Source of the DNA: Lumbricus terrestris
Lineage: Eukaryota; Annelida; Clitellata; Crassiclitellata; Lumbricidae
Direction: 5' to 3'
Length of the DNA: 64,000 nucleotides
Assembly: GCA_949752735.1 (NCBI GenBank)
Contig: OX457053.1
Coordinates: 22,807,318 to 22,871,317 of the forward strand
Under the pieces are notes generated by a model. It was not told the DNA's origin. It made no database searches and worked only from the letters and a program-made list of their open reading frames with translations. The translations under genes were made by a program, and so were the position numbers. Position 1 is the first letter of the stretch; each line of letters begins with the position of its first letter. This document shows positions 22,982-51,095 of the stretch, in pieces.

Positions 22982-24623
22982 ATGATGAATTCAAAGCGAG
23001 CTGACGGTCGTCATCTGCTTCTCGTGATTGCATTGATCGGTGAGTAGGCCTAAACCAGTTAGTTAACATTTTTCTATATCTCAACAACTGATTCATCATA
23101 AACGTGGTGATGCTTTCGGCAGCATAAGAATTGTAGAAAGAGAACTGGTGGCTCGAGATGTTAGCAGGCTTAAAACGACCGGTCGGTCATGGACGGCGTC
23201 CATGCACGTTTTCAAATCTGAATGTCGTCCTGCCACCTGCCACTTATTTCGCTGGCATATAGCCAGCATAGCCTGGAAAGGTAGGCTAACAGGGGCGTCC
23301 AGGCAATAAGAACATCTTAACACTTTTAGCACTGGATGTTGATTCATGTGGAGTTGGCGTGTGCAATGAAGACTTTACTATGGGGTCTTAACTTGTTGAA
23401 CTCGTTAAGATAGGCCTAGATCTAGATAATTTGTTAGTGACTGGTGCTAAGATTGCATGAAAAAATTACCACTGCTCGATTTTCACACACACATTGAATC
23501 CTGCCCAAGTGTGTTATGTCATTATCAATAACATTTTGACTAAATCAATCAATAATTGAAAATTTTGTGCTTGTAATATATTTGTAAAATTTGTTACACT
23601 ATTCTAAAATTGTTCTATATAGGGGCTTTTGACTCAAATTTATGTAAACTTGTAACTTGACAAGTTGACATACTCATGTGTTAAGATGGCCAGTATGGTC
23701 TCACTTACACCTTACAAACGTTTGGCGATTCTTGGTTCTGGTTGTTCTCTGGCGTGCAAGACGTCAAACTAATTTGTGATTCTTTGTTGTATATGTTGTG
23801 TTTCAACAGTTGAAGGTTCAGAGTCTCAACTAGAACAAATATTAGTGGAAGTGGGGGCTGTGGTAAGACTGCCGTCTTTTGGATGCTCAGAGCATGACCT
23901 GTGGTATTATGCCGCTCAAAATGAAGCTGAGGTCATTATCTGTAAGCTTAGAGCAACGGAATGCAGATATGGTTATACAATGGAAGAGGATCAAAAGGGT
24001 TTGTGCAGCCTTGTTTTCAAAGAAAATGGTGGAGTAGGCCTATATCGAAATACAGATTTCAATGAAGTCTACAATTTGTCGAAAACTTTTGAAGTCGTAT
24101 TTTTGGGTGAGTTGTTACTGCATAACTAAGTATAAACTTGTTGAACTCGTAATTTCTACAGTGCCAAAAAAGTGCAGATGTTGGAACCAGCTTATTTACG
24201 GGTGCTCAAAAAAGTCGATATCCAGGGAGTCAAGATCTGGATAGGATAGTCAGGCGGCTATGGTGGATGATGTTTAGAGTTGAAACACCGTGAGAGGCAG
24301 AGAAAGTGGAGGAGTCAGGATCATATCTGTGAAAAAGCAATGTAATTATAGTATGTTATTCTACTCATATAATTCTTAGACCTATCCTGAAATATCCAGC
24401 TTGTTGTCAGCTATTTCCAGGTTATAAATTCTAACTAATGAACTTGGCCTACACATTGTTGTTTTAAGTCCTACTGCTTTTTCTTTGAGCAGATAAGAAA
24501 GTGTCGGTGAAAATTGGCCAGTGTAACCTTATGTGCCTCATCATCATTCCGATATTAGTGATGATTGCTCTGGGAATTTTACTGAAAGCTGCAAAGGTGT
24601 TTTATGATCGTTGGGAGCAATAG
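22982..24623 (+). CDS. Gene B: small Ig-like type I membrane protein, paralogue of gene A (unrecognised)
   Basis: I do not recognise the family. Exons 22982-23039, 23810-24106 and 24493-24623 join in phase 1 and predict 161 residues. Residues 1-25 look like a cleaved signal (HLLLVIALIVEG). About 30-118 form an Ig-like domain: VEVGAVVRLPSFGC, LWYYAAQNEAEVIIC, CSLVFKENGGVGLYRN and YNLSKTFEVVFL. The usual F-strand Y-x-C reads Y-R-N, so the canonical disulphide is probably missing; cysteines sit elsewhere (IIC and TEC). About 129-150 is a membrane segment, followed by KAAKVFYDRWEQ and a TAG. Gene A has CGT where B has TAG; the following donor and a relic of A's fourth exon (from 25166) persist, so B's tail looks shortened by a stop. 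Probably a surface protein with a very short cytoplasmic tail. Confidence 0.75.
23165..23334. mobile_element. hAT-type MITE in gene B intron 1
   Basis: Starts CAGGCTTAAAACG and ends CACTTTTAGCACTG. Flanks GATGTTAG / GATGTTGA are near-matching target copies. Interior (GGTCATGGACGGCGTCCATG) matches the element at 27675-27852. Confidence 0.8.
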
Positions 24624-27340
24624 ACCAGCACAACGCCATCTGGTAAGCTCAAAAGAAAGACTGCAGATCCTAATGGGTTTCAACAATGCACTCATGACTA
24701 GGATTTTTTTGTGGCAAGGACCAACCATTAAAATCAAGTCATTTTGTTGTTGCATATCAAGACTGTCATTTACAGACATGCTTTTTCAATGAGGCATCGA
24801 CCAATGGTACACCAAAAAATTCAAGCTGTAATCAGGTCAATATCCAGAAATCAGCCCTTTACACAGTGTGCCTGTGACAGATAAGCACAATACTTAAATA
24901 AGTCATAATATCTTGGCAATCACCGTTAATCTTCTCAACATCTACAATAATTTACAGATAAAATAAATGTTATAGACTTTTTAGCCTTTTTCAGTTATGC
25001 TTGACATGTATTTATGCTCTATACACAAGTTGTTGGAAGTCATGATGATGACGATGAGTTCTCTGCCCAAAGGCAGGGCATGTTGCAAGTCATGATGCAA
25101 TTAAATCTATCAGAATATTATAGTATTTTCCAAATTGCAATGTGAACTGTTTTTGTTTGTTTTAGTCATCATTCGACAGTGCTATGGAGGCTGCAGTACG
25201 TGCGTAGTATAGATCTCGATACGCAGAAGCAATAGCAGCAAGTAAAGCCACAAGTTAAGTATTAAGAAGGGAAAAAGAAAAATTTGATGAGTTGAAAGAT
25301 AATGTGACAAAGAAATATGCGGCTATAACGAAAGGAGGGCCACAAAAATAATTTTTGTATTTAGAAAGTGATTAAATGTACTCTGGAAGTTTGAAAAAAT
25401 TTTAAATCATATTTTTGTGGCCACGTTGCTTTATTTTCAGCTAGAATATATGGATTTATATGCAGAATAACCGTTTTTTTCGTTTTTTTACAGATTTTTC
25501 TCAACTTTTTTTTTTTTTAAATTTTTGATGTAACTTTATTTATTTACTGTCAATTATTTTTCCTTAATTTCATTTTTTCTGTTATTCTTTACATTTTTCA
25601 CCGTACTCTCAAGGATTCAGCTAACTATAGTGTCATTATGTAATTGATTAAGTCATCATTCGAGAAGTACATCCAGTAGGTCCCTATAAGAAATGAAATT
25701 TGTAAGAGTTATTTTGATATAAAATTCTTGGGCCTATAATATGAGCAAAAATTTTAAGTACAAATGTGCAATATATAATTTAGTACACATCTATGGTCTT
25801 TACTTCTGATTAGATTTTAATTGTGTGATGTCGATCAGCATGAACTTATGCGGACTTATGTTTACAGTTTAAATTTGAAAAGACTTCAATATCTTTTATT
25901 ATTCTCAGTTTCTTATTAAATCAAAGTTATAAGAAAAAATGACTGTCATAGATTATTATTATTACAATTAATTTTGGCCTACAAATAAAGTTGATATTTG
26001 CAGATTTAGATAAAATTGCACAATTAAAACTTTTTAAGCTTAAAATGAAGTTTTAGATGTAACAAAGGCAAATTATTTTCCGTTTTTGTTTTTTGTCGTT
26101 TTTAATTTTTTCGAATAAAACGACGTTTTTCCATTTTTTAAATTTTATTTTCAGCATTTTTTACATCTATGGTATAATAACCACAAGTAATATAATATGC
26201 ATGATTTGTTTTACACTCTCTCAATAGTCTCTCATGTCTGAGTATTTGTCCTTGTTGAACCTATTTGGCTTCTTTTCTTGTGGTTTATATCTTAAAGCAA
26301 CTTGCTACCTAAGTTTTGTTAAGCATTGTTATTGACTTCTATTTATTCAAGATTTTAAACAATGATTTTGTATATTTTTGATACTGCAAGCCAAGTGTAC
26401 ATATAGATTTTCAGGCACGTAATTTCTACTACGTTGCTGCTGTGAAGCATAATTTTTTTGGACTTTAAACAATCATGGATTGGCATTGGCACTCTGCATC
26501 AATCAATCAATCAATTTTATTTTTGAATCCACCACATGAACAATTACACTTGATACTTAAATGCCTTGAACTACTTCATACACTGCCATTAGTATATTTT
26601 CATTACTTGCCAGACTTATTGTTATTACTGGTGTCATTGATACTGGTAAAATTGTAGTGCTATACTGCGATTTTTTTATTTTTATTACCAGTACTTGAGT
26701 TCTAATCAAGAAAGTGTATTCAAGGCTTGTATAAGCTATTTAGCGTTTCTTGGCTTCTGTTGCACAATTCGTGCTAATTCATGTTTGGTACAGTAATACT
26801 TGTCTTGTGCAATAAATAATTCAGTTTAAAAACAAAATCAGTTTAACTGATGATGGTCTTGCATTAGCAGCTAGGCATAACTAACACGATATTTTATACT
26901 TGCATTGTGACAGTCACCGTAAATGCCATGAACAATATTGTCTGTTAAGTTGCATCAGTGTCGGCTTTGTACTTCTGATAAACAAAACTGATTGATTGTG
27001 TGTATAATGCAAAAGGTAGTGAGGTCAATTTCCATGTTTAAGCCGAATTTATATCGTTGAACGTTCCATGACAATTATGTTAAAAATCGTTACCTTTATT
27101 TGTTGCCGATGTTTGTCCTTCTTAGAGAGCAGCATAGCTTGTAGGAAACAGATCAGCTGCAATGTCTGTGCCGTCATGATAGGAATCAGAAGACCAATAT
27201 TAGAAGATCAAAGTTATCCATTTTTGATAAGTATCTGCCACACAATTACACATACAGCAATTTACAATAAAACCCAGCAATCCACTGCAACAGCTAGGCT
27301 TACATTATGAAGAGGAAGAGAAAAAGCATGATTCAAATGC
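24624..27340 (+). other. Gene B 3' region, homologous to the gene A 3' region
   Basis: Holds the relic of gene A's last exon (acceptor TTTTAG then TCATCATTCGACAGTG at 25166), AT-rich DNA, and blocks matching 14700-17280. A short open stretch at about 25262-25351 (KEKFDELKDNVTKKYAAI then a stop) resembles a transposon-type Myb/SANT fragment, but this is uncertain. Confidence 0.6.
26811..26816 (+). terminator. AATAAA, candidate polyadenylation signal of gene B
   Basis: Conserved in position and context with 17159-17164 of the gene A copy. Confidence 0.45.
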
Positions 27341-28255
27341 TTGAACTGGAATGAGTGGCAGCCAACACGCGACGACTCGATACCTTTGTGTTTTAATGCA
27401 AAACCGTAATCTCAAGATTTCTACACCATCCAATGAAAAGAAAACCCCAAGTCGCAGGAACCATTTTATTGAAACTACGTCGATACAAGGACATGGTAGG
27501 GGGTTCGATGACAGGTCAAGGGCCGGGCAGGCAGTTAAGATGAATGCTTAGAATTGAAGCAGCAAAAAGTTGAGAGGAAGTTTGATGCAAGTCTTGACAA
27601 TTGAACATGGGATTGGTATTGGTGGCTTGGCAACGGAGACCAATGCAAAAGGCAATATTAGAATTGGTTCTACTCAGGGCTTAAAGCGTGCCTGGACGGT
27701 CATGGACGGCGTCCATGCACTTGTTTTAAAATCTGAACACCATCCAACCACTTATTGGCGAGCACAAACTGGAAAGGTAAGGGGCGTCCAGGCACTTCTT
27801 TTGGAGAGGTAAAGGGCATCCAGGCACTTATTTCTCCACACTTTAGGCACTGGTTCTACTTCAAATAATAATTAAATTAGAGTCAATTCAATTCTACTTT
27901 CCACCATACATAATGCACGTTGATTCGATTTTAGCGTCAGTATTTAAGCACTGGTGGCTGAAACATCTTTTAGCATAGCAAAAATGTAATGTGTCTGGTT
28001 ATTTAACCAGCAACACTTTGAATCTACAACAACATTGAAGTCACATTAAAATAGACCCAAAATTCATTATGATTTCACCTTTATTGTTACAAACTTATAT
28101 GTTTACGATAAATAATGCAATTTTCAAAATGAGGAATAACAAGAATTTTAATTTGAAAAGCATGCATTACTTTCTTGAACATTTTTCATTATAATCATAG
28201 GATAATATAACGAGCATAAAAATCGCAATTTCACATATAGGCCTACACTGTATAT
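27340..28255. repeat. Distal part of the right segmental-duplication copy
   Basis: Counterpart of about 17865-18600. Differs by a MITE insertion (27675-27852). Confidence 0.85.
27675..27852. mobile_element. 178-bp hAT-type MITE with 8-bp target duplication
   Basis: Ends CAGGGCTTAAAGCG / CACTTTAGGCACTG. Target GTTCTACT is exactly duplicated at 27667-27674 and 27853-27860. Contains repeated GGGCGTCCAGGCACTT phrases. Confidence 0.9.
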
Positions 28256-28310
28256 TTTAGTAGTTTTGAACTTTGCTAAAAGGGTGGATCAAATCTGGTC
28301 ACCTGAGATG

Positions 28311-28460
28311 CATAGGTGCAATCACGTCCTAAAAGTTGGGGGGGGAACATAATGAATCACGTCCCAAGAGTTGGGGGGGGACCATAATAATAAAGTTAGG
28401 GGACCACTCAAAAGTTGGGGGGACGCGTCCCGTGGGTCCCATAGGGTGGTTGCGCCTATG
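28311..28460. mobile_element. 150-bp hAT-type MITE with 8-bp target duplication
   Basis: Same family as 21496-21643. Target CTGAGATG is exactly duplicated at 28303-28310 and 28461-28468. Confidence 0.92.
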
Positions 28461-28474
28461 CTGAGATGGAACAA

Positions 28475-28600
28475 CAGAGTTCCCCAGATACAAGAAGCCA
28501 GTCTCCCAATGCACTGTCAATCCAATGTATAGACCCTGTAGGCAATCCACTGTAGGACAGGGAGCCAATGCAGGACATACCACATGTACTCGGAAACATG
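28475..28600 (-). mobile_element. LINE reverse-transcriptase fragment
   Basis: Minus strand reads VLHWLPVLQWIAYRVYTLD, matching the LHWLPV..RI.FK motif of L2/CR1-group reverse transcriptases. Short and broken. Confidence 0.55.
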
Positions 28601-28854
28601 GCCAAATTTTGTGATCATGACCAATAAGGGGGCCACTCCACTCTGTTCCTTAAGAATCTCAAAACTGTCCGATTTTAATAGCCATGGTTGGGCCAGGAGC
28701 ATTTTTTGAATAGCCCACCTTAAAAAGGAAGGCTATTCGTAGGTTTTAACATAAAATTTCGTAAATAAAAGTCATGCCGCCATGCATAAAACCCATTCCA
28801 GACAGCCAATTCGGTCAGCTGGGATATTATTACACAAAGCAAAACATCGGCTGT

Positions 28855-29797
28855 CAGGGCCGTCTTATGGTCATTGTAGGCCCTAGGCACTTTTGCATAT
28901 TAATCTATTCGTAGGCCCTAGGGCCTATCCAACTCAACTCTGTATTAATTCAAATTGCAGCACATTTAGGCCTACATTATTTCTCAAAATTATGCTGAAC
29001 CATGTTTTGTGAACGCATTCAGTTTTGATTTTAAATCTCAATCTACTTTTTTGTAATATTTATTTTTGATATCCGCTAAATGTAATATTTCCGATTTTCG
29101 ACTTTCGGTTAGCGGCGTTTCGGTCTAAATTCTAATGAAAAATCGCTGTCACTTTTTTAATTTTAATTTGCTAAATTATTAATACAAATTTCTATTAAAA
29201 AAATCATGTCTTATGGTTATAAGAGGAAACACGAGTCTGGATTTGAGAAACCAATAAATCTGTAGCTGAAATGATTAGGTCACAATTGAATAGCTGACAA
29301 GCTGCATTCTCCAGTTCTCCAAATGTCAATATTGCTTTTCTAATTTATCTTTCTATTTTTGGAACAAGTTGTGAAGGTGAACGCTCTTTTTCGAAACTGA
29401 AAATTATCAAAAATTACCTTCGGTCAACGATGGGGCAGCCGGACAGGCACGATTATCCTCCCTTGCATTAGGCTACTTTCAATTGAAAACGACCTAATGC
29501 GAGAAATGACATTTGAAGACGTTATAGCCTAAGCTATTTCGCGAATGCAAAGAGCCGCAAAGTTAACATAGTACAGCCTATAGCCAATGTTACTGTTTCA
29601 TTAGCTAACTCTATAGCCTTAAAAAAGTTAGCTCGTTAAAATTAAATTCGCAAGTTTTCGATTTCTGTTTTTTTTCCGGTCATTGACCAATCACAGCATT
29701 TATTTTTAAATATATTTTTCAGGATTTCGTAGGCCCCTGGTAAGCTCGTAGGACCTAGGCACAGTGCCTACTGTGCCTACTGGATAAGACGGCCCTG
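28855..29797 (+). mobile_element. Internally deleted hAT transposon with transposase remnants
   Basis: Ends CAGGGCCGTCTTATGG / GATAAGACGGCCCTG. Target TCGGCTGT is exactly duplicated at 28847-28854 and 29798-29805. ATG at 29206 opens a short frame MSYGYKRKHESGFEKP, like the N-terminus of ZMYM1-type hAT transposases, which then meets a stop. About 29370-29440 encodes CEGERSFSKLKIIKNYLRS, the conserved hAT C-terminal dimerisation motif. The catalytic middle is missing. It sits just 3' of PDCD6 and is absent from the left duplication copy. Confidence 0.92.
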
Positions 29798-29982
29798 TCG
29801 GCTGTGCACAATCAGAACACTACCCTATATAAAATACGATATATCAAGCTACATTCAAATTAAAATCGTCATCGCAAACAGTAACGGCAGAAAGTAAAAT
29901 CGGAATCGTCAAGTGGTTTCTTCCTCTGATGGGACTTGCACCAAAGATCCTGCCTCTGTTTGGTCCAAGCATAGGTTGTCAG

Positions 29983-34075
<4,093 letters not shown>

Positions 34076-35384
34076 TTTAAAAGGCAACTTTTCTACAATC
34101 AACGCCGCAAAATGATATAATTGTTCCTTCGCCCACTCTAGAATTAATTATTATAGATAAACTTGCATAGATACATGAAAGCATAGATTATAGGCCTACT
34201 ATTAGATACCTATTCTTAGCTAGATGCCGTGCTCGTGAAAAATAATAATATATTCAAGCACATGAAAATGTTTAAGACTGCCAAAACACATTTATATTAT
34301 TCAGCGTTTCCGACTGATTCTTAACATTTAATACTAGTGCTTTTACGATCTTTTTTTAAAACGGACACGAGATGATGCGGACTTGCATGCTTGCATCTGA
34401 CAGTGAGCGAAGCAAAACACTTATAAAATGCAGCGGCTGAACTTTGTGCCACCCAATGTTGCAAATAAACGTAATGTGCATTGGCAGAGGTATCTAAAGT
34501 GACAAATAAGGATACGTATAGGCTATAGCGGAAAAATGATATTTTAGGATTACTGTGTGACAAATAGATATCTGTTGGCCTACAGTGGCAAATTAAGGTA
34601 GGCTATTTGCAGCGAGAAATGGGTGTGATAATAGAGGTAGGCCTACATGCACTACTGCGACGAATAGTAGTGTACACAGTGAGAATGGTGACATGTGCTG
34701 TCACAAAATAAAGAAGCCTCAGAAACAAGCAAAAATTATGATTGAGCCGGAGGACGGTCGCGCTATAGTGAACTGAATTCAAAATGCTTACATCGGTGTA
34801 CATGTATCTCGATCGCCAGAAAATAATGGAAGGGCTGGACAAAGATAATGGAGAATTTGGTGCTGATATTCTGAGACTGAGCAAATTAAGTACTGTTGCT
34901 GACACTTATGGTAAAGTTGAAGAGGAAACAGGAAGCAGCGGCGAGTTGTCGAATAGCAGCCTCTTCTTTGCGATGTTTATTTACTCTATGGTATTAGCGC
35001 CACCTACCAGCTGTTGTGTTGATGGTGTCTGATTCGATAATTCGCCGATTTTTCATTTTAAATTATAGAAGAAAATTGTTAATCACTGTCACACGATGAC
35101 CAGTCTACAGGTTAAAATTCGAATTGCTATCTCTTCAGTTTGTTTAAGTATATAGGCACATATTTGTGCTAAAAAATGTGATAGATTCGTGTTGGGAGGG
35201 ATTTTAGATGTTTTGCTTCCAGGTCTGTAGTCACAGTAGTCACAGTGAGTGCGTTTCATGTGACACTGGCGTAACGAAGGTGACGTAATCGATTTGTTTA
35301 GAGGGTGGTTTCATAGACGAGTATTAGAAGCAGTTTTGGTATTAATCGCACTGTTGGTCGTTCTTCCTCCTTAAACTACGCGTG
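34076..35384. promoter_or_regulatory. Shared upstream interval of divergent PDCD6 and VPS4
   Basis: 1.3 kb separates the two start codons. It should contain both promoters and 5' UTRs. I see no TATA box I would trust. An open frame at 34784-35032 (+) has no recognisable similarity. Confidence 0.55.
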
Positions 35385-47604
<12,220 letters not shown>

Positions 47605-47790
47605 TGATGTGTTGCCAAGGCAACTGATGGACACGTACATCTACACGCACAATCACACACTCGGAGAGGGACGTGTGTGCGTGGAGCGTGACAATTGTAT
47701 ACTTGTACATGGCGAGAAATTCGGGGTTGCGTAGAAATTGACTCTCTGTTGTTCCAAAACGTTTCTTCACCTCTTTGTTTAGACGATTGT

Positions 47791-47796
47791 AATAAA
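47791..47796 (+). terminator. AATAAA polyadenylation signal of VPS4
   Basis: 187 bases after the VPS4 stop codon and the first AATAAA downstream. Confidence 0.7.
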
Positions 47797-48883
47797 TATA
47801 AAAAAATCTAGAAAATTTTTACTTATGTTAAAATGTGCATTTATGCCTGGTTTGTTTGGTTCTGGTGACCCTTTCTTTACCTATATCCAGTATGCTGCAT
47901 GAAATTCTCAAACATGTGGCATTTTATTACCGGTGGGTGTCCTTTCCCCGAGCAGCCCCCGTTGCCACGGTGATCGTTATGTGGACCATTCTTATATGCA
48001 TACATTGGATATTAATATATCCTCCTATACATGGGCTATATATATATATATATGATTGTAATTTATTTCATATTACATATATATATATACATAATTATAT
48101 ACTCGTGCATATATATACATATGTGAAATGTGTAAAAATATCTTGCTAATTTAATAGGATTTTTAAAAATTGTGCTTATTTTTTCCTTAGGTCAGGTTCG
48201 TCATTTGTTCGAATACAAATGTTTTGCTGCTAGCGTACATTTTCATGCTAGATCACATCTGCTTTGAAACTGTTGATTGTGCAGCGTTGAACTTCTGTAA
48301 TTTTTGCTCTTTTCTTTTGTATAAATGAAACTTCTTTCTGTAGAGTTGACGTTTTGTTTCTGCCACCCTCCTCTAAGTATTGATGATAAATTATTTTTGA
48401 GTTGCCAAAGAAGTGGAAGTAAGTAATTAAGTCATATTATTTAATACAACCTACTGTCAAACAACACTCTGGTGAACAAGTATCAAATGTAAAATTCGTG
48501 TAAAACATCAAAAACTATACTAATGATTAGCTACGTAGTAAGGCCTAAATACTGTTGTAATAATAATAATATGTAGAAATTTGAGTGCCATGGGTTCGTA
48601 AGCAATCGATTAAAAACCGTAGCAAATATTCAGAAGCACTTTTCTGACTCAATGTTGGCCAAAGTTTTCCGTGAATTTTCTGACTCCATTTGAACAGTTG
48701 GAGTGTGCAGTAAAAAATTAAGAGAATAGCTTTATTCACCTACACACGGTCAATACTTATGATAAAATAATCAGTTCAGTACAGTTTAATCGTTTGCCAA
48801 AGATTGCAGTGAACAGGTTTGAGCATTTAGGCACCATGGTTTGAAGTAATAAGTTAGGAACAAAGGCATATAATACTGTACAG

Positions 48884-49256
48884 CAGTGGTTCTCAACCTT
48901 TTATGACTGTCGGGCCACTTTTTCTAAGTTGGAGGACACGAGGGCCACTTTTTCTTAGTTGAAGGACATCAGGGGGCCACAAGGGGTGACAAGGTTGAAA
49001 TGTGATTAACTAAAGGCGTATAAAATTGTTATAATTGAATCAAAATAGAATGCTTGATGCGATTTATTAACGTCCAAATAAAATAATTTGTAATAGAAAA
49101 TTGTCAATTTTTACATGTATTTTTCTTAATTATATATTCTATCATATCCAAATTGTCAATTTTTACATGTATTTTTCTTAATTCATTGAGATGCTGTGGG
49201 CCATTTTTGTAGGCCAGGCTGGCCACTTTTGGCGGGCCATGGGTTGGGAACCCGTG
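48884..49256. mobile_element. hAT-type MITE with 8-bp target duplication
   Basis: Ends CAGTGGTTCTCAACC / GGTTGGGAACCCGTG. Target CTGTACAG is exactly duplicated at 48876-48883 and 49257-49264. Sister of 42881-43224. Confidence 0.92.
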
Positions 49257-49573
49257 CTGTACAGCTATTTATGAGTCTCCAGTTGTGAAACAATAATTGG
49301 AACGGAAGAAATTTAGAGTTCAACACTTTTTAACTTGGAGACATTTTCTTTCTTTTATGCTCTTGTAGTTTATTAAGGGTTACTACACTTGGATCTCAGA
49401 CGATTTTGAAAATCAGAAACGTTTGAATATTAAACAGTTCATGGACTTTATTCGTGTGGCCGTATATATGGAGAAAATTGTTCGTGTGGACAAAGAGTTA
49501 TTTGGAGAAAATGTTACATGGACAAAAGAGTTATACAGAGAAAGAGTTGTATGGAGAAAGTGTTGTATATGGA

Positions 49574-49880
49574 CAGTGGCGGCGCCAGCATTTCAGTTTC
49601 GGGGGGAGGGCTGAAGCCTCGCGGTGGAAATTTCCAATTTTCATCCGCCGAAATTTCTGACGACCTTTTTTAGTCATCGGCCGAGATCTCATGAAAATTT
49701 TCCATTCATTTTCGCCACAAAAATTTTTCTGACGACCTTTTTTTAGTCATCGGCCGAAAATCGTGGATATTTTAATGTAAAAAGAATCGGATGGCCCTTT
49801 TTTATGGGAGGCTGAGCCTCTTATAGGGGGGCTTAGGCCCCCCTATAAGAGGGGGTCCAAGCCCCCCTCTTTTACCGTGG
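49574..49880. mobile_element. Partial hAT-type MITE (one end)
   Basis: Begins CAGTGGCGGCGCCAGC, the same end as the element at 20736-21025, and shares GACGACCTTTTTTAGTCATC blocks. The other inverted end was not found, so it is truncated or its end has decayed. Confidence 0.7.
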
Positions 49881-50260
49881 TATACCGTAGTATTAAATAT
49901 ACCGTGGTATTAAATTTTTTAAATAACTTGCTGGCAAATGTAATTTTGAGTGAAGCCCTGTTTGAAGTCTTGTTTTTTGGTATGTAGGTCAATAAAGAGT
50001 GCCGTGGAGCAATTTGGTGCATTCTTAGAGTCGAGGAATGTATTAACTATTGGCCGATGTAGGCCCTCTGTAAATGATGGTCTACAATTTATTACAGAAA
50101 CCATAAGCACGGTTTACAGACCGCAACCGGTTACAGTGTAACTCTGTTAACTAACATCAATCTTGACTACTAACAAATAGAACAGACAACTTCAGCCTGC
50201 AATACACTGCGATAATTGCAGCCTACAAAAGATGTTTCAAAAAATAAAATTTTTACATCC

Positions 50261-50335
50261 GCTGCACGGGATTCGAACTCGGGTCAGTCGATCTCCATGC
50301 CAGTGTGTTATCCAATGTGCTACCGAGCCAACCCG
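50261..50335 (-). mobile_element. tRNA-like SINE head
   Basis: Minus strand: GGCTCGGTAGCACATTGG (box A-like) and GAGTTCGAATCCCG (box B). The acceptor stem does not pair, so this is not a functional tRNA. Confidence 0.6.
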
Positions 50336-51030
50336 GTTTTAGCGTCGTCCTGAGATACGTAATTCCACAGGGATATTGAGATTGTCATTATTATCATTTA
50401 TTCAATTATTAGGTATTATTATTATTGTTTTTTAAATTGCTAATATTTATTCCTTTAATTGGCTAATTTTACAAAATAGTTGTTTTGCAGGATATACGCC
50501 ATTTAGCGAAAAGTGCAGTCTTAATCGACTCGTTACTCGCTAGATGGCACTAGCTTCAGTAAAATTACTGTTATAAGACAAATATCTTATTAAATTGCAT
50601 TTTGACAATAATAATGATGTAAAACCTGTTCCTAAAGACTTTTAAAATTATTAAATAAATATTATGCATCGTGCAAAATCACTAACTAAGTGTTATTGCT
50701 AGAATAAATCTTATAAATGAACGCATAGATCATCGACCAATGTAGAAGTTGTATTCCGACACCTTTTTTAAACTAAAAATAAATCGTGTAGTATATAAAC
50801 ATCAAAGCCCCTGATACTGTTAAGTTGCTCTGGTCCTTGCGAGGTCATGGATAAGTTGATTTGCACTTTCCGGAAACCCCGTGTTGTTGAGGCCAGAGAT
50901 CTAGTGACTTGCCTAGTCTGGAAGCCCCAAGTTGGGCTGGAGCAACGTTTTTGGTAAACCACTCTCAATACAATACAGTATACTGATAATGCCCTCTTTC
51001 AATAGTCCTGCCTTAGATCCTTAAACAGTT

Positions 51031-51095
51031 AGTGACTCTGACGAGGCTCGAACCCGTAGTTTCCGCGTTACAGTCCGGTCGCACAAACATGCAGT
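51031..51095 (-). mobile_element. tRNA-like SINE fragment
   Basis: Minus strand holds GGGTTCGAGCCTCGTCAGAG (box B-like). No acceptor-stem partner is visible. Confidence 0.4.

Noticed and set aside
34784..35032. 82-codon plus-strand frame between PDCD6 and VPS4
   Set aside because: No similarity seen and no splice partner that joins VPS4 in phase. Treated as possible 5' region only.
50261..50335. Possible tRNA gene
   Set aside because: Box A and B resemblance only. The acceptor and anticodon stems do not pair and a SINE-like tail follows.
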